Position numbers and translations under genes: made by a program. A model generated the notes under the pieces. That model did not search any database. It was not told the origin of the DNA and worked only from the letters and a program-made list of their open reading frames with translations. Positions 50,967 to 60,378 of a stretch of DNA of 64,000 nt are shown here, piece after piece. The DNA is from Ktedonobacteria bacterium brp13 (GTDB lineage Bacteria > Chloroflexota > Ktedonobacteria > Ktedonobacterales > Ktedonobacteraceae), in the NCBI GenBank assembly GCA_015099395.1, contig AP024096.1, positions 6,117,485-6,181,484 of the forward strand, in the 5' to 3' direction. Numbering within the stretch: position 1 is the stretch's first letter; each line of letters opens with the position of its first letter.

Positions 50967-52178
50967 TTAGCGCTCAGTGAGTGGTACGAATGTTAGATCC
51001 TGTGGACCAGTGTAGTCGGCCTCAGGACGGATCAGACGATTGTTGCTGACCTGTTCGAGGATGTGAGCGGTCCAGCCGGCGCTGCGGCTGATGGCGAATG
51101 TTGGCGTGAAGAGATCTCCTGAGAGACCAATTGACGACATCAGGGCCGATGAATAGTATTCTACATTGGTATACAGGCGACGTCCGGGCTTCAGCTCTTC
51201 GAGTAGGGCTAGAGCACGCTCTTCTACCCCATATGAGAGCTTGAATTCTTCAGGATCGGCGATGCGAGCCATCTCGCGGAGCTCTTCTGCACGTGGATCT
51301 TTTGTCTTATAGACTCGATGTCCAAAACCCATCAGACGGCCACCCTGAGTGATGGCGTCACGTAGCCATTGCTCGCTATTCTCGATGCTGCCAATCTCGC
51401 GCAACATATCCTGCACTTTCGAAGGTGCGCCGCCATGCAGCGGTCCTTTCAGTGCGCCGATAGCCGCAACCAGTGACGAGACAATATCTGACTCGGTGCT
51501 GGCTACGATACGCGCAGTGAATGTAGAGGCATTCATGCCGTGATCCGCTAGCAATACCAGATAGGAGTTGAGACCCCGTACATGCTCGTTCTTCGGTAGC
51601 TCGCCGGTAAGTAGATAGAGATAATTTGCCGCGTGACCGAGCTCGGCCCGTGACGTCAGGATCTCTTTCCCATGGCGATGACGATCGAAGGCAGCCATAA
51701 AGAGAGGCAGGCGAGCAGTAATCGCGATGGCCTGATGAACGTCAGGTTTCCCTCCGATGCCACTTGTTTTGAGTGCGCCCCAGGCTGATGCAGCAGTACG
51801 TAGAGCATCCATCGGATCGGTATTCGTGGGGAGTCCGCGAATAACCTGAAGTACATACTCAGGAACGTCTCGTTGTGCTACAAACTTTTCATGCAGATCA
51901 GAGAGCTCCTGTTGATTGGGGAGATGTCCGAACCAGAGCAGATGAGCAACCTCTTCAAAGGTGCTGGTCGTTGCCAGATCGTGAATATTGTAGCCCCGAT
52001 AAATAAGACGTCCGGCTGTACCATCAACCAGGCTGATTGCGGTAATGGCAGCGACAATCCCCTCCAGACCACCTTTATTCACTTTGGCAGGCGTAGCGGG
52101 CTGAGAGGACTGGTTTGTGGTGACGTTCGCATTCTCTTTTTGTGGGGTATTCCCGGTATCTGATATCCTCGTTGACAT
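50967..52178 (-). CDS. gltA: citrate synthase
   Basis: A 403-residue citrate synthase (condenses oxaloacetate and acetyl-CoA). After a ~35-residue Thr/Gln/Lys-rich N-terminus comes GLEGIVAAITAISLVDGTAGRLIYRGY, then HGMNASTFTAR near 210 (active His), GAPSKVQDM near 245, GFGHRVYKTKDPRA near 285 (second His and CoA contact) and a terminal DYTGPQDLTFVPLTER. It is of the short type-I-like bacterial class also used by 2-methylcitrate synthases; which substrate is preferred is not resolved. I start at the ATG at 52178 (AAAGGAG upstream); an ATG at 52253 is in frame but less likely. No TCA-cycle neighbours. Confidence 0.94.
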   Translation of the reverse strand: MSTRISDTGNTPQKENANVTTNQSSQPATPAKVNKGGLEGIVAAITAISLVDGTAGRLIYRGYNIHDLATTSTFEEVAHLLWFGHLPNQQELSDLHEKFVAQRDVPEYVLQVIRGLPTNTDPMDALRTAASAWGALKTSGIGGKPDVHQAIAITARLPLFMAAFDRHRHGKEILTSRAELGHAANYLYLLTGELPKNEHVRGLNSYLVLLADHGMNASTFTARIVASTESDIVSSLVAAIGALKGPLHGGAPSKVQDMLREIGSIENSEQWLRDAITQGGRLMGFGHRVYKTKDPRAEELREMARIADPEEFKLSYGVEERALALLEELKPGRRLYTNVEYYSSALMSSIGLSGDLFTPTFAISRSAGWTAHILEQVSNNRLIRPEADYTGPQDLTFVPLTER

Positions 52179-52529
52179 AGGTTCTTCGCTCCTTTGCACT
52201 TGGCAGGTGCTTCGTACGTGTTGAATAATGGGGTCCTTTTCAATTTGTACCATCTATGACGATGAATGTCAATAAATGTCGACAATACTTGATTTAGCTT
52301 GATGAATATTGATAGTATTGCCTCGTGCTTGTCTCTTTTATATGCGCTGTAGCGCTTCTCTGCTGAGCATGAGATGCCTTTGCTATAAGCCATGCATTGA
52401 TTGACAAATAACGGTCTGTTTTCTATCATAAGTAACAGGCACTCCTGATAGTGCTCGTTATAATTTTTTCGTTATCTCTCACCAGTCATATCTTTCTATT
52501 ATAATAACGAAAGAAAGGAGGGCGTGCCA

Positions 52530-52844
52530 ATGGTTGAACTGAATGGAGAGCATTATCTCGACGGTCACGAAGCTTCAACGCTATTAGGTATCAAACTATC
52601 AACGCTGTACACATACGTCAGTCGTGGAGTACTCAAAAGCTATAAGCAGGGTATCAAGCGGAAGCGGCTCTATAAGCTCGCCGAGCTAGAATCTCTGCTG
52701 TTCCTGCACGCCAGTCATGATAGTCTGGCTGAAGCATCCGCAGCATCTGTATCGTCTCCATCATCTGGGCCTTCCTCTACGCCTGGATCTATCCGGCAGA
52801 CGATCGAACTGCCGTATGCAGAGGAATGGGTTCCAGATATCTAA
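52530..52844 (+). CDS. small helix-turn-helix DNA-binding protein (excisionase/MerR-like)
   Basis: A 104-residue protein. Residues about 8-62 are a winged HTH of the excisionase type: YLDGHEASTLLGIKLSTLYTYVSRGVL, then KRLYKLAELESLL. The next ~35 residues are Ser/Ala/Pro-rich and disordered, and the end LPYAEEWVPDI is acidic. I start at the ATG at 52530, eight bases after AAAGGAGG; a GTG at 52524 is an alternative. No integrase or phage gene is near, so this is not an obvious Xis of a mobile element; it is more likely a small chromosomal regulator. Confidence 0.75.
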   Translation: MVELNGEHYLDGHEASTLLGIKLSTLYTYVSRGVLKSYKQGIKRKRLYKLAELESLLFLHASHDSLAEASAASVSSPSSGPSSTPGSIRQTIELPYAEEWVPDI

Positions 52845-52885
52845 ATATCTAAAGGTCGTCATAAAAAGCCCTTCAGCAGACCAGT

Positions 52886-54322
52886 TTACAGTTGTATACC
52901 AGCCACTGCTGTTGAAGATGCTAGCATCTTCTGCTGTTGATGCTGACTGGCTGTCGTGAGCAAGCGTTCCCATGTTTGTTCGCCACCCAGTGAATAGACT
53001 TTGATGCCTGCTATGCGTGGCGGAATGGCATTGTCTCCAACGAAGAGGATCGTGACCGCATAGCCGTTGCGCCTCAGTTGAACAAGTTGTTCGGCCAGAC
53101 GCTCATTGACTGAATTGGTAATGACGACGACGGTTGAGCCATTCGGCAAACGATGGCGTTCCGCGAAGAGTACCTCTTCAATCGGTGTAATTCCCTGTGT
53201 CTGCAAGCGTGCCAGCGTATCCAGGATGCGCTGGCGCTGCTCTTCACTACTACTCGGTGAGAGATGTACACGGCGACGCTCCATCTGCTCTGCAATGATG
53301 GTTGCTATATCTCCTTTGTGGTTGTCTATCTCGCGCCTCAGGTTAACCTGTTCATTGCGCTCCTCGTCCGGCATACGCATGGCTGTATTGGTGTACAGAC
53401 CGACAGCATAGCTCTCTTCGATTGCCCAATGCGCGATCGAGGCCGCGGCACTGATCGCCAATTCTTGTAGTTCGGGATGGATACCGTAATAACTATCCAT
53501 GACCATCGAGGAGTTGAGAAAGATCGTCAACGTATAGGTGGTCGTGGCGTCGTAGATCTTGCTCTGCATCTGCTGGGTACGCGCAGTCGCTTTCCAGTCG
53601 ATACGTCGTAGATTATCACCGTAAACATAATCGCGCAACCCGATTACACGTGAAGGATCTTCAAGCAGGCGGCGTGGTGTACTGTGATCGCCAAATGGAT
53701 GCTGGGCAGGCAGACTAAAGCTGGTCAACGGTACGATGAGCGGATAGACCAGCATATGCTGCTCAGCCTTCAGTGCCTGCGTTCGATTAATGAAACCGAA
53801 CGCATCGCTGCCATGGAGCTTAATGGGACCAAAGGTGTAGACGCCACGATTCTGGCACTGGACGGTATATGTACGGGTGGTCCTTTCATACCAACTCATA
53901 CTAAACATCCCCTCCAGTTCAATCGTATTTGTCACCATCATTTTGCGCACCGGTTGATCTTTAATCGGCAGTGCACGCGGTACGAGCATAGTGAACTCTA
54001 GCACTGGCAGCGGCAAGATCTTCTCATTTTCTATCGTGATGGTTAACGCTGCCTCTTCTCCGAAGAGTACCCGGTTCTCGCTGAGCTGTGCTTTGAAGCG
54101 GACACCATTTAGTGCATAGGCCGCCCAGATATCGACGAGAATGAGCAGGACCAGTACCAGAATACCTACTACAAATAGCAAGATCAGATGGGTAATCATA
54201 CTCACGAGAATGACCAGCGCGACGAACACATAGAGCCGTACTGATACGTGTTCGCCTCGATTCACTGGAACGCGTCGCCATACATAGCGTGTAAGTCCTG
54301 GATTACCTCTTCTCATCCTCAT
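52886..54322 (-). CDS. DUF58 domain protein
   Basis: A 478-residue membrane-linked DUF58 protein. A basic N-terminus is followed by two helices (about 29-70), an immunoglobulin-like region (about 75-180), and the DUF58 motif PSRVIGLRDYVYGDNLRRIDWKATART near 220-245, then a von Willebrand A-like domain (FLNSSMV... near 265). DUF58 proteins work with MoxR ATPases in membrane-associated assembly or stress functions. The MoxR gene lies 96 bp upstream, and the DUF4129 protein usual in this trio is 22 kb away. It is convergent with the small HTH gene. Confidence 0.9.
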   Translation of the reverse strand: MRMRRGNPGLTRYVWRRVPVNRGEHVSVRLYVFVALVILVSMITHLILLFVVGILVLVLLILVDIWAAYALNGVRFKAQLSENRVLFGEEAALTITIENEKILPLPVLEFTMLVPRALPIKDQPVRKMMVTNTIELEGMFSMSWYERTTRTYTVQCQNRGVYTFGPIKLHGSDAFGFINRTQALKAEQHMLVYPLIVPLTSFSLPAQHPFGDHSTPRRLLEDPSRVIGLRDYVYGDNLRRIDWKATARTQQMQSKIYDATTTYTLTIFLNSSMVMDSYYGIHPELQELAISAAASIAHWAIEESYAVGLYTNTAMRMPDEERNEQVNLRREIDNHKGDIATIIAEQMERRRVHLSPSSSEEQRQRILDTLARLQTQGITPIEEVLFAERHRLPNGSTVVVITNSVNERLAEQLVQLRRNGYAVTILFVGDNAIPPRIAGIKVYSLGGEQTWERLLTTASQHQQQKMLASSTAVAGIQL

Positions 54323-54418
54323 TGCAGGCCTTTTGCCCCTCTCATCATATAAAATCTTCCTCTGAAGTCATTCATGCATTCTATTCTGTGTACTCAGGCC
54401 TTTAACTATGCAGTCGTG

Positions 54419-55375
54419 TCATTCGACCGGTACTGCAATGGAATGGACGATCTCCTCTAGAATATTCTCCATGATATGTCCATGCAAGCGTAGCTGATTG
54501 GTGGCGATCATACGATGTGAGAGGATGTGAGGAGCTAGCTTTTTGATATCGTCAGGTAAGACAAATGTGCGTCCATGGACCGCTGCGTAGGCCTGGCTGG
54601 CGCGATAAAGGGCCAGTGAACCACGCGGACTGACACCCAGCTCGATGCCATCGTGATGGCGTGTCGCCTGTACTATATCCACGATATAGCCTTCGAGTCC
54701 CGCGCTGATGTAGACCTTGCGAATCAGCCCCTGCATCTCTAGCAACGCATCGGCGCTCAGTACAGCCTGCAGATCTTGTAATGGTTGCTCCTCTTTAAAG
54801 CGTTGTAAGATCTGGCGCTCCTCTTGTTTATCGGGATAGTTCAAGCGCAAGCGGATAAAGAAGCGATCGAGTTGTGCCTCTGGTAGCGGAAAGGTACCTT
54901 CAAGTTCTACCGGATTTTGGGTCGCAATCACCATAAAAGGTCGTGGTAGCACCATGGTCTCACGCTCAATAGTGACCTGTCGTTCCTCCATAGCCTCAAG
55001 CAGAGCCGACTGCGTACGCGGAGTCGCGCGGTTAATCTCATCAGCCAGTACTATCTGCGCCAGCAAGGGACCAGGACGGAATTCGAACTCGCCTTTTTTC
55101 TGATTATAGAATGTAATGCCAGTTATATCGGAAGGGAGAAGGTCGGGCGTAAACTGAATACGCTGAAATGAGCATCCGAGCGAACGGGAGAGCGTCTTTG
55201 CCAGCGTCGTCTTACCAATGCCGGGTACGTCTTCAAAGAGCACATGGCCTTCGCAAAGAAGGGCGACTGTCAATAGATCAACAACCTCTTCTTTGCCAAC
55301 GATCACTTTGCCAACATTTCTGCGGACCATCTGTGCTGCCTGCTGTACTAAGAGAAGTTTATCGTTGCGATCCAT
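54419..55375 (-). CDS. MoxR-family AAA+ ATPase
   Basis: A 318-residue MoxR ATPase. Walker A FEDVPGIGKTTLAKTL near 37-50, Walker B VLADEINRATPRTQSALLEAMEE near 105-125, sensor 1 IATQNPVELEGTFPLPEAQLDRF near 150, then a helical C-terminal lid with GVSPRGSLALYRASQA near 245. MoxR proteins act as chaperones that assemble or activate metal- or vWA-domain partners. It sits immediately upstream of DUF58, the usual pairing. No membrane segment. Confidence 0.94.
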   Translation of the reverse strand: MDRNDKLLLVQQAAQMVRRNVGKVIVGKEEVVDLLTVALLCEGHVLFEDVPGIGKTTLAKTLSRSLGCSFQRIQFTPDLLPSDITGITFYNQKKGEFEFRPGPLLAQIVLADEINRATPRTQSALLEAMEERQVTIERETMVLPRPFMVIATQNPVELEGTFPLPEAQLDRFFIRLRLNYPDKQEERQILQRFKEEQPLQDLQAVLSADALLEMQGLIRKVYISAGLEGYIVDIVQATRHHDGIELGVSPRGSLALYRASQAYAAVHGRTFVLPDDIKKLAPHILSHRMIATNQLRLHGHIMENILEEIVHSIAVPVE

Positions 55376-55766
55376 TCATTATACCTGTTTCTCTGTATTT
55401 ATAATTTAAAATAGTGTCTGCTACCGAGTATTGATATCGATAAATATCACGCCTATAAATACGTTCACAAGATGTCGAATATTCCCACAAAGATGACTGT
55501 AGCCTCTCCCTATTGTAACATTTATAGCAGAGTAGCAAAAGTGCGCTAGCTAACAAAAATACGCGGTTAGCCGGTTGTTAGGGGATTGTTGCTGGTGTGC
55601 AACGCCAGGATACGCGATTACACTGTGCTTTTATAGATAAAATATGTTTGTAACGTATATGTTTTAGGCTATGCTGAAATTTGTTGTAAAATATAATAGT
55701 GAATAATTTGAATAGAAACTAATGGCTATATTTTTCACAACTTTGGATTTTTAGGGAGGCGAAAGC
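55376..55766. other. intergenic region between MoxR and a hypothetical gene
   Basis: 391 bp, visibly AT-richer than the coding sequence, without a credible gene. It must hold divergent promoters for moxR and the gene at 55767; no clear hairpin or repeat is seen. Confidence 0.5.
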
Positions 55767-56102
55767 GTGACCTCGATATTTGGTCTCTATGGCATCACTT
55801 CTATTGACATTAATGCTGCTGCACGCATTTTGCAAGATGCATTGAATATGCCTTTTGAGTCGTATGAAAGCTCGTTTTGGGGTGGCTATTATGTGACGCG
55901 TGATGAGCAACGCGGGGAGACGATCAGCCTGAAAGAGAATTTCAATCAGGCTGAACAGGAGTGGAATTGGCCTGCTTTTGAACAGTATCCCCTTACGCTG
56001 GAGGTCTCTCTGCGAGATAGCACGGTCGAGCGCTCACAAGAGATAGAGGCACAGCTGATGCAGATTCCGAACCTACCGATAACGTTCTTGCAAAGGTCGT
56101 AA
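55767..56102 (+). CDS. hypothetical 111-residue protein
   Basis: A 111-residue acidic protein with no signal peptide or membrane helix that I do not recognise. It has a GLYGITSIDINAAARILQDAL N-terminal strand-helix, an aromatic middle (FWGGYYVTRDE) and a C-terminal strand-helix (TLEVSLRDSTVERSQEIEAQL), which suggests a small alpha/beta fold. The start is a GTG at 55767 after GGGAGGCGAAAGC. The layout recalls small immunity-type or chaperone-like proteins, but I see no toxin gene. A perfect terminator follows. Confidence 0.6.
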   Translation: MTSIFGLYGITSIDINAAARILQDALNMPFESYESSFWGGYYVTRDEQRGETISLKENFNQAEQEWNWPAFEQYPLTLEVSLRDSTVERSQEIEAQLMQIPNLPITFLQRS

Positions 56103-56134
56103 GCTATCGCCTGGCAATCAAGCGATAGCTTTTT
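56101..56134. terminator. bidirectional rho-independent terminator
   Basis: AAGCTATCGC at 56101-56110 pairs perfectly with GCGATAGCTT at 56122-56131 and is followed by TTTT. It overlaps the stop codon of the upstream gene by two bases and ends at the stop of the convergent gene. Confidence 0.85.
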
Positions 56135-57236
56135 AATGGCCCATGTTGATCTGGACGCTTTCAATCGATGAATTCGTGACGTTGCCATTCTGGTCCTGTG
56201 CGACGACCATGACTCTGGCGATAACGGTGTTGCCGAATAATCGGGAGCGCTGCTCGTCGATATTCCAATAGAAGGTTGTGTTGCCGCTGGCGTCGACCGA
56301 TTGTGAGCCTGAATTATAGGAACTCGGTTGCGCTCCGCTGTAGTAGACGACGAGGCGGACCGTTGTACCGGGATGGTTTGCGGTAACTGCCACAGGGACC
56401 GTCGAATGGTTGTTTGCGCTGCCAGGAAGGTTGTTGATCTGGACGCTTAATGGTCCATTATTATTGAGCGTGGGCGTAGGTGTTGGTGGCGGTGGTGTTG
56501 GTGACGGCACAGGGGTAGGCGATGGCATTGGCGTAGGTGTTACGGCCAGTACGGTTGCTGTTGCAGCCAGCGCGGTTGCTTGTAGCTGCTTCTTGGGATC
56601 TGGCGTTGGTACGGTTGGTGTGTTCGAGGTTGACGCGCCGCTGACATTGCTGTTAGCTTGTTGACCTCCCTGACCTCCCTGACCTCCCTGACCTCCATGC
56701 CCAAAGGCTGAGACGAGCAGCAAGCTGCCGCCGAGACAGCACAGCAGAACTACTCCAATCGCAACAAACAAGACCCTGTATGCGGGATCTCTCTTCCAAA
56801 GTGTAGCTATCTTGCTATGTGGTGGTCCCGGTGGAACTGGATCTATATTACTATAGAGTGCCAGGCGTGCTGCATCTTCCAGGGCATGACCATGGAGGGG
56901 CTGTTGACCCGGCTGGTTCTGTTGATATTGAGTCGATTGGGGTGCTCCTGGCGTTTGATAACCGGGTTGCATTTGTTGAGAGGCCAGCGTCGGCGTATAC
57001 TCGTTGAGTGGAATGCCGACTTGCGTCTCATCACTAAAGAACTCGGTCGGCATATGAGAGTCAGCGCCATTGTTCTCTGTATTAACTGGTGTCTGCGGAG
57101 GGGAGGGTGGTTGTTGGGGTTGGGGTTGTTTGGGGTAAAAGACTGGTCCTTGACCACTCTTTGATTGTGTTTTATTAGGATTAGAGGATGGCTTCCATCC
57201 CTCATCGTTTTGTGTATAGCGTGAATCGCCCGGCAT
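56133..57236 (-). CDS. single-pass membrane protein with Pro/Thr stalk and beta-sandwich ectodomain
   Basis: A 367-residue protein. Cytoplasmic N-terminus of ~155 residues is Gln/Pro/Ser-rich and disordered; one transmembrane helix lies near 164-182 (VLFVAIGVVLLCCLGGSLLL), followed by GGQ repeats, then a stalk of TPTPMPSPTPVPSPTPPPPT type (about 230-255), typical of wall-spanning regions. The C-terminal ~110 residues look like an Ig-like or cell-adhesion beta sandwich (VPVAVTANHPGTTVRLVVYYSG). It is therefore probably surface-exposed. I use the ATG at 57236, preceded by AGAGGAAA; an ATG at 57335 has no such site. The GGQ repeats are encoded by a 9-bp tandem DNA repeat near 56660-56698. Confidence 0.75.
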   Translation of the reverse strand: MPGDSRYTQNDEGWKPSSNPNKTQSKSGQGPVFYPKQPQPQQPPSPPQTPVNTENNGADSHMPTEFFSDETQVGIPLNEYTPTLASQQMQPGYQTPGAPQSTQYQQNQPGQQPLHGHALEDAARLALYSNIDPVPPGPPHSKIATLWKRDPAYRVLFVAIGVVLLCCLGGSLLLVSAFGHGGQGGQGGQGGQQANSNVSGASTSNTPTVPTPDPKKQLQATALAATATVLAVTPTPMPSPTPVPSPTPPPPTPTPTLNNNGPLSVQINNLPGSANNHSTVPVAVTANHPGTTVRLVVYYSGAQPSSYNSGSQSVDASGNTTFYWNIDEQRSRLFGNTVIARVMVVAQDQNGNVTNSSIESVQINMGH

Positions 57237-57367
57237 TCTATTTCCTCTTCTCCAGTGCAGATTGTGTTGATCTCCCTGGATAACTCCATCTAACCTTCCA
57301 TTCTTGAGTATACGGTAATATATTGACACATGCAAAATTACTAGTACTCGAGGTACAGCCTGGCCAC

Positions 57368-57442
57368 TAAGATCTTATTCCGAACACCAACGCGACTGGC
57401 GTCGCTAGTGCTACGCACTCAAGTTTTCGGATCAGTAGTAAC
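57368..57442 (-). repeat. REP-like palindromic element, copy R3
   Basis: Third copy of the ~75-bp element, in reverse orientation. It shares the hairpin core and the AATAAGATCTTA end with R1 and R2; it differs at a few bases in the spacer and outer stem (TTGGTGTTCGG). It lies between the GT9 glycosyltransferase gene and the membrane-protein gene. Confidence 0.85.
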
Positions 57443-57456
57443 GCTGCTTTACGCTT

Positions 57457-58380
57457 TTATCTACCGAGGATCTGTTGCAAGACATGCTCAGGCGTGATCT
57501 CGTTGAGCGCTGATGCCTGTAAGATTTTGACACGGGGTCCGACCGGATGCCAGACTAGTGGATCGCTGGGACCGAAGAGGACGGTGGTAGGGAGACCAAG
57601 CAGGGCTGCGAGATGTGTCAGTCCGCTATCATTCCCCAGATAACCACGGGCACTGCGCATAACGTTGGCAATAGTGAGCAGCGGTCTACTCTCCAGGCTT
57701 TGCAGTAGACCGTCTGGTGGTGGCGCAAGCATGGTATGGAGCAGGCGCAGCTGTTCCTGGTCCGCTGGTCCTGATAAGAGCAGGACAGGTATTTGTCGCT
57801 GCCAGAGCTGTGTGATCACCTCTGCAAAGGCTGCTATGGGCCAGCATTTATCCTTGCCGCCACTGCCTGGATGGATAATCATTGTGCGTGCTGCGCATGT
57901 TGTCTCCTCGGCTTGCCATGCGTAGTCCGCTGGTGGCTGCCAGGGGAGTGGGGTCGGGATAGCCTGTCCAGCGATGGTGTCGAGACTCTGTGCGAGATAG
58001 TCGACGATATGGATCTGCTTACCAGGTGCAGGGCGGCCTGGTGCGATCTTGATCTGCTGAATCCCTGCCGCTAGCAGGTTTTGCTGGACGGTTCCCTCGC
58101 TATCGTGCAGCCAGCCGATAGCCAGTGTAAAGTCATGCAGTGACGCGAGGAAGCGTGGATCACGCTGGCGTTGTGGTGCTAGAAAGAGCTTACTCCAGCG
58201 GAGATCTTCATAGTTTTCATACGCTTCGATCATGCCCAGGGCATGCAATAGTGGTAGGGCCGCCATATTGCCGATAAAGGTAATCGGCGTAGCTCCCAAC
58301 TGCGTTCGCAGATAGTGAAGGACGGGCAGCGTCAGCAACGTATCACCGATGGCTCCCGGACGAATAATCAATGTTCGCAT
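57457..58380 (-). CDS. GT9-family glycosyltransferase (heptosyltransferase-like)
   Basis: A 307-residue GT-B enzyme of family 9. Signature elements: N-terminal MRTLIIRPGAIGDTLLTLP with the ADP-heptosyltransferase loop, IIHPGSGGKDKCWP near 175 and GNDSGLTHLAALLGLPTTVLFGPSDPLVWHP near 255-285. In Gram-negatives such enzymes build the LPS core, but Chloroflexota of this kind are thought to lack LPS, so it probably adds a sugar to another glycolipid or polymer. The ATG at 58380 gives the canonical N-terminus; one at 58410 has ten extra residues. Single gene. Confidence 0.88.
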   Translation of the reverse strand: MRTLIIRPGAIGDTLLTLPVLHYLRTQLGATPITFIGNMAALPLLHALGMIEAYENYEDLRWSKLFLAPQRQRDPRFLASLHDFTLAIGWLHDSEGTVQQNLLAAGIQQIKIAPGRPAPGKQIHIVDYLAQSLDTIAGQAIPTPLPWQPPADYAWQAEETTCAARTMIIHPGSGGKDKCWPIAAFAEVITQLWQRQIPVLLLSGPADQEQLRLLHTMLAPPPDGLLQSLESRPLLTIANVMRSARGYLGNDSGLTHLAALLGLPTTVLFGPSDPLVWHPVGPRVKILQASALNEITPEHVLQQILGR

Positions 58381-58497
58381 AGTATGTGTATTGTAGTACG
58401 CAGTAAACACAGAAGGCGAGCTACTCTGCGCAAGCGGGTAGTTCGCCTTATCTGCTTACTGTCTCAGTGAGACCACTGGAGATGGATATGTAGTTGC

Positions 58498-58899
58498 TTA
58501 TGCGGTCGCGTCGTCGAACACAATCTCATCGGAGAAGAAACGGACCCACAGTACTACAACAGCCAGACCGAAGAGCAACGTAAAGAAGCCAACGGCACCA
58601 GCAGCGGTATTGGTCGGGTCTTTGAAAGGATAGAAGATGATGAGAGAGAGCCAGACAATGGTCAGAGTCACCGTGCCGATCAACTTTTTTGTTTCATGAT
58701 GGGCATTGATGAAAATGATATAAGCAACGATGATCACAAAACCGATGAGGCCCAGGACCGTCTTAAGCGGGGTCAGGTTGTCAAGGGTGCCGGTCCAGTC
58801 GATCACGATGGAGCTCTTAATAAATATGAAGATACACATCCATATGATAGCCAGGGCAGTACCTATGATAACCTTGCGAAGCTCCTTGGGGTTATTCAC
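58498..58899 (-). CDS. four-helix membrane protein, unknown function
   Basis: A 133-residue protein with four hydrophobic segments (about 10-32, 45-65, 72-90 and 100-120), short polar loops and an acidic C-terminus (SDEIVFDDATA). A conserved-looking NAHHE near 66 follows helix two. No known family recognised. CAAGGAGCCAAG precedes the ATG. It lies alone, before a long gap. Confidence 0.65.
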   Translation of the reverse strand: MNNPKELRKVIIGTALAIIWMCIFIFIKSSIVIDWTGTLDNLTPLKTVLGLIGFVIIVAYIIFINAHHETKKLIGTVTLTIVWLSLIIFYPFKDPTNTAAGAVGFFTLLFGLAVVVLWVRFFSDEIVFDDATA

Positions 58900-59390
58900 A
58901 ACTTGGCTCCTTTCAAGGAGGATTTGTTACAAGAAAAGAACTGAACAGTACAGATGCGCAAGTTTGCTTTGCGTACATCGTATTGTAGTCGTAATAATAG
59001 AATAAATCAACATCTCCTCCTGGTCGTGACCGTGGAGGTCTAGTACTGTTTGCCGTTGTTTGCACTTTGCCATTCGCACATGCTATATTATCTCTTGAAG
59101 CTACTGTATAGCATACAGTGCGTTCTTCGAGCAATAACTTTATATCTATGTAAAAAAATCGGTGAAATGTATACCTTGCGGCGTGGCCCTTGCCGCGAAT
59201 AGGGGTCACACACTAAACGTATGTAAGTGTATTGAAAAGCGTCGACGTTTTTTTCTGGTGTATGGACCCGGTCAAGCTACTTGCTTGTACCGGTTGCTTC
59301 GTAGTCTATTATAATAATCACAGAGAAACTCGCAATGGAGCGGTATTCACGGTTATCGTTTTGATCGCAAGCAAGTAGGAGTGTGTATAA
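58900..59390. other. divergent intergenic region
   Basis: 491 bp without a gene. It contains a short palindrome GGTCGTGACC (59022-59031) within a longer weak stem, and an imperfect hairpin around 59268-59295 (GGTCAAGC with GCTTG-ACCGG). A TATAATAA near 59309 may be the -10 of the hydrolase gene. Confidence 0.45.
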
Positions 59391-60359
59391 ATGGCATTTT
59401 TTAAAAAGCTTTTTAAGACGAGCCTCATCGTTGGAGGCGCACTAGGTTCTCTCGCACTATATAACAAGATCACTGAGTCGATGGCGGGTGAGCTTGACAC
59501 GGTTTTGACCGGTGAAGAGCGCCGCTATCCCTGGAAATATGGCGATATGTTCTATGAGGTGAAGGGGCATCGCGATGCGAAGCCGCTGGTCCTTGTACAC
59601 GGTTTTGCTCTCGGATCATCATCCTATGAGTGGCGCAAGAATATCGATACGCTGTCCGAGCAGTATCGTGTCTATGCTCTGGACCTGCTAGGTTTTGGCC
59701 TCTCTGATCGTCCTGCGATCGATTATGATGCAGAGATCTATACTGATCTGTTGAATGATTTTATTCGTGAGGTTGTTGGCAAGCCTGCGGTCGTTGTCGC
59801 CCATGGTCTGACCTCGGCGTATGTGATTGCCGCTGCCTACCGTCGCCCACAGCTCTTTGAGCGTCTGGTTCTGGTTGCTGCTCCACCATCTATCTTAGAT
59901 GAGTCGTATCCTGGTCCCTTGAATGCCATCTGGAAGTTAGTCCTGCGTACTCCTATTATCGGGCAGTCCGTCTATAACGTGCTCACTTCACGGCAGGCCA
60001 TCCGTAACTACTACGACAACCAGGGCTATCATAATCCAGGATTGATCACCGACGAACTGGTCGAATATATCTATACCAGTGCGCATCAGTCCAATAGCCG
60101 TTATGCGTTGGGTGCCTTCTTGAGTGGACATCTGCATCAAGATGTGCAGGAGCCATTCTCACGCTTGCAGGTTCCCGTCACTGCGATCTGGGGTCGTGAA
60201 GGTATGCTGACCCCGGCAGAGGCCAGTGCTGCCTTCAAACGTGTAAATAGCCGTACTGACGTCCGTATCATCGATAAATCAACTATCCAGATCCAGGATG
60301 AGCAGGCAGGCCAATTCAACGCCCTGCTACGCGAACTGACGAGCAGCATCACGTTGTAA
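59391..60359 (+). CDS. alpha/beta-hydrolase fold protein, catalytic triad apparently lost
   Basis: A 322-residue alpha/beta-hydrolase fold protein. A hydrophobic helix near 8-24 (FKTSLIVGGALGSLALY) may anchor it. The oxyanion loop LVHGFALGSSSYEW and the DLLGFGLSDRP segment are normal, and the lid region is present. However, the nucleophile elbow reads VVVAHGLTSAY: Gly139 stands where Ser is expected. The acid region WGREGMLTP (about 267-275) lacks Asp, and no His follows in the last 30 residues (IIDKSTIQIQDEQ). It is therefore likely a non-catalytic member, or one with a rearranged site. Homologues with a GLTS elbow may exist in cyanobacteria and Chloroflexota; I cannot confirm this. Single gene. 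Confidence 0.85.
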   Translation: MAFFKKLFKTSLIVGGALGSLALYNKITESMAGELDTVLTGEERRYPWKYGDMFYEVKGHRDAKPLVLVHGFALGSSSYEWRKNIDTLSEQYRVYALDLLGFGLSDRPAIDYDAEIYTDLLNDFIREVVGKPAVVVAHGLTSAYVIAAAYRRPQLFERLVLVAAPPSILDESYPGPLNAIWKLVLRTPIIGQSVYNVLTSRQAIRNYYDNQGYHNPGLITDELVEYIYTSAHQSNSRYALGAFLSGHLHQDVQEPFSRLQVPVTAIWGREGMLTPAEASAAFKRVNSRTDVRIIDKSTIQIQDEQAGQFNALLRELTSSITL

Positions 60360-60378
60360 TATCGTCTGCACTACCCAT

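Noticed and set aside
52530..52844. Excisionase of an integrated element
   Set aside because: The HTH is excisionase-like, but no integrase, attachment site or phage gene is nearby.
56655..56700. Tandem repeat mistaken for a CRISPR or minisatellite array
   Set aside because: It is a 9-bp repeat in frame that encodes GGQ residues of the membrane protein.
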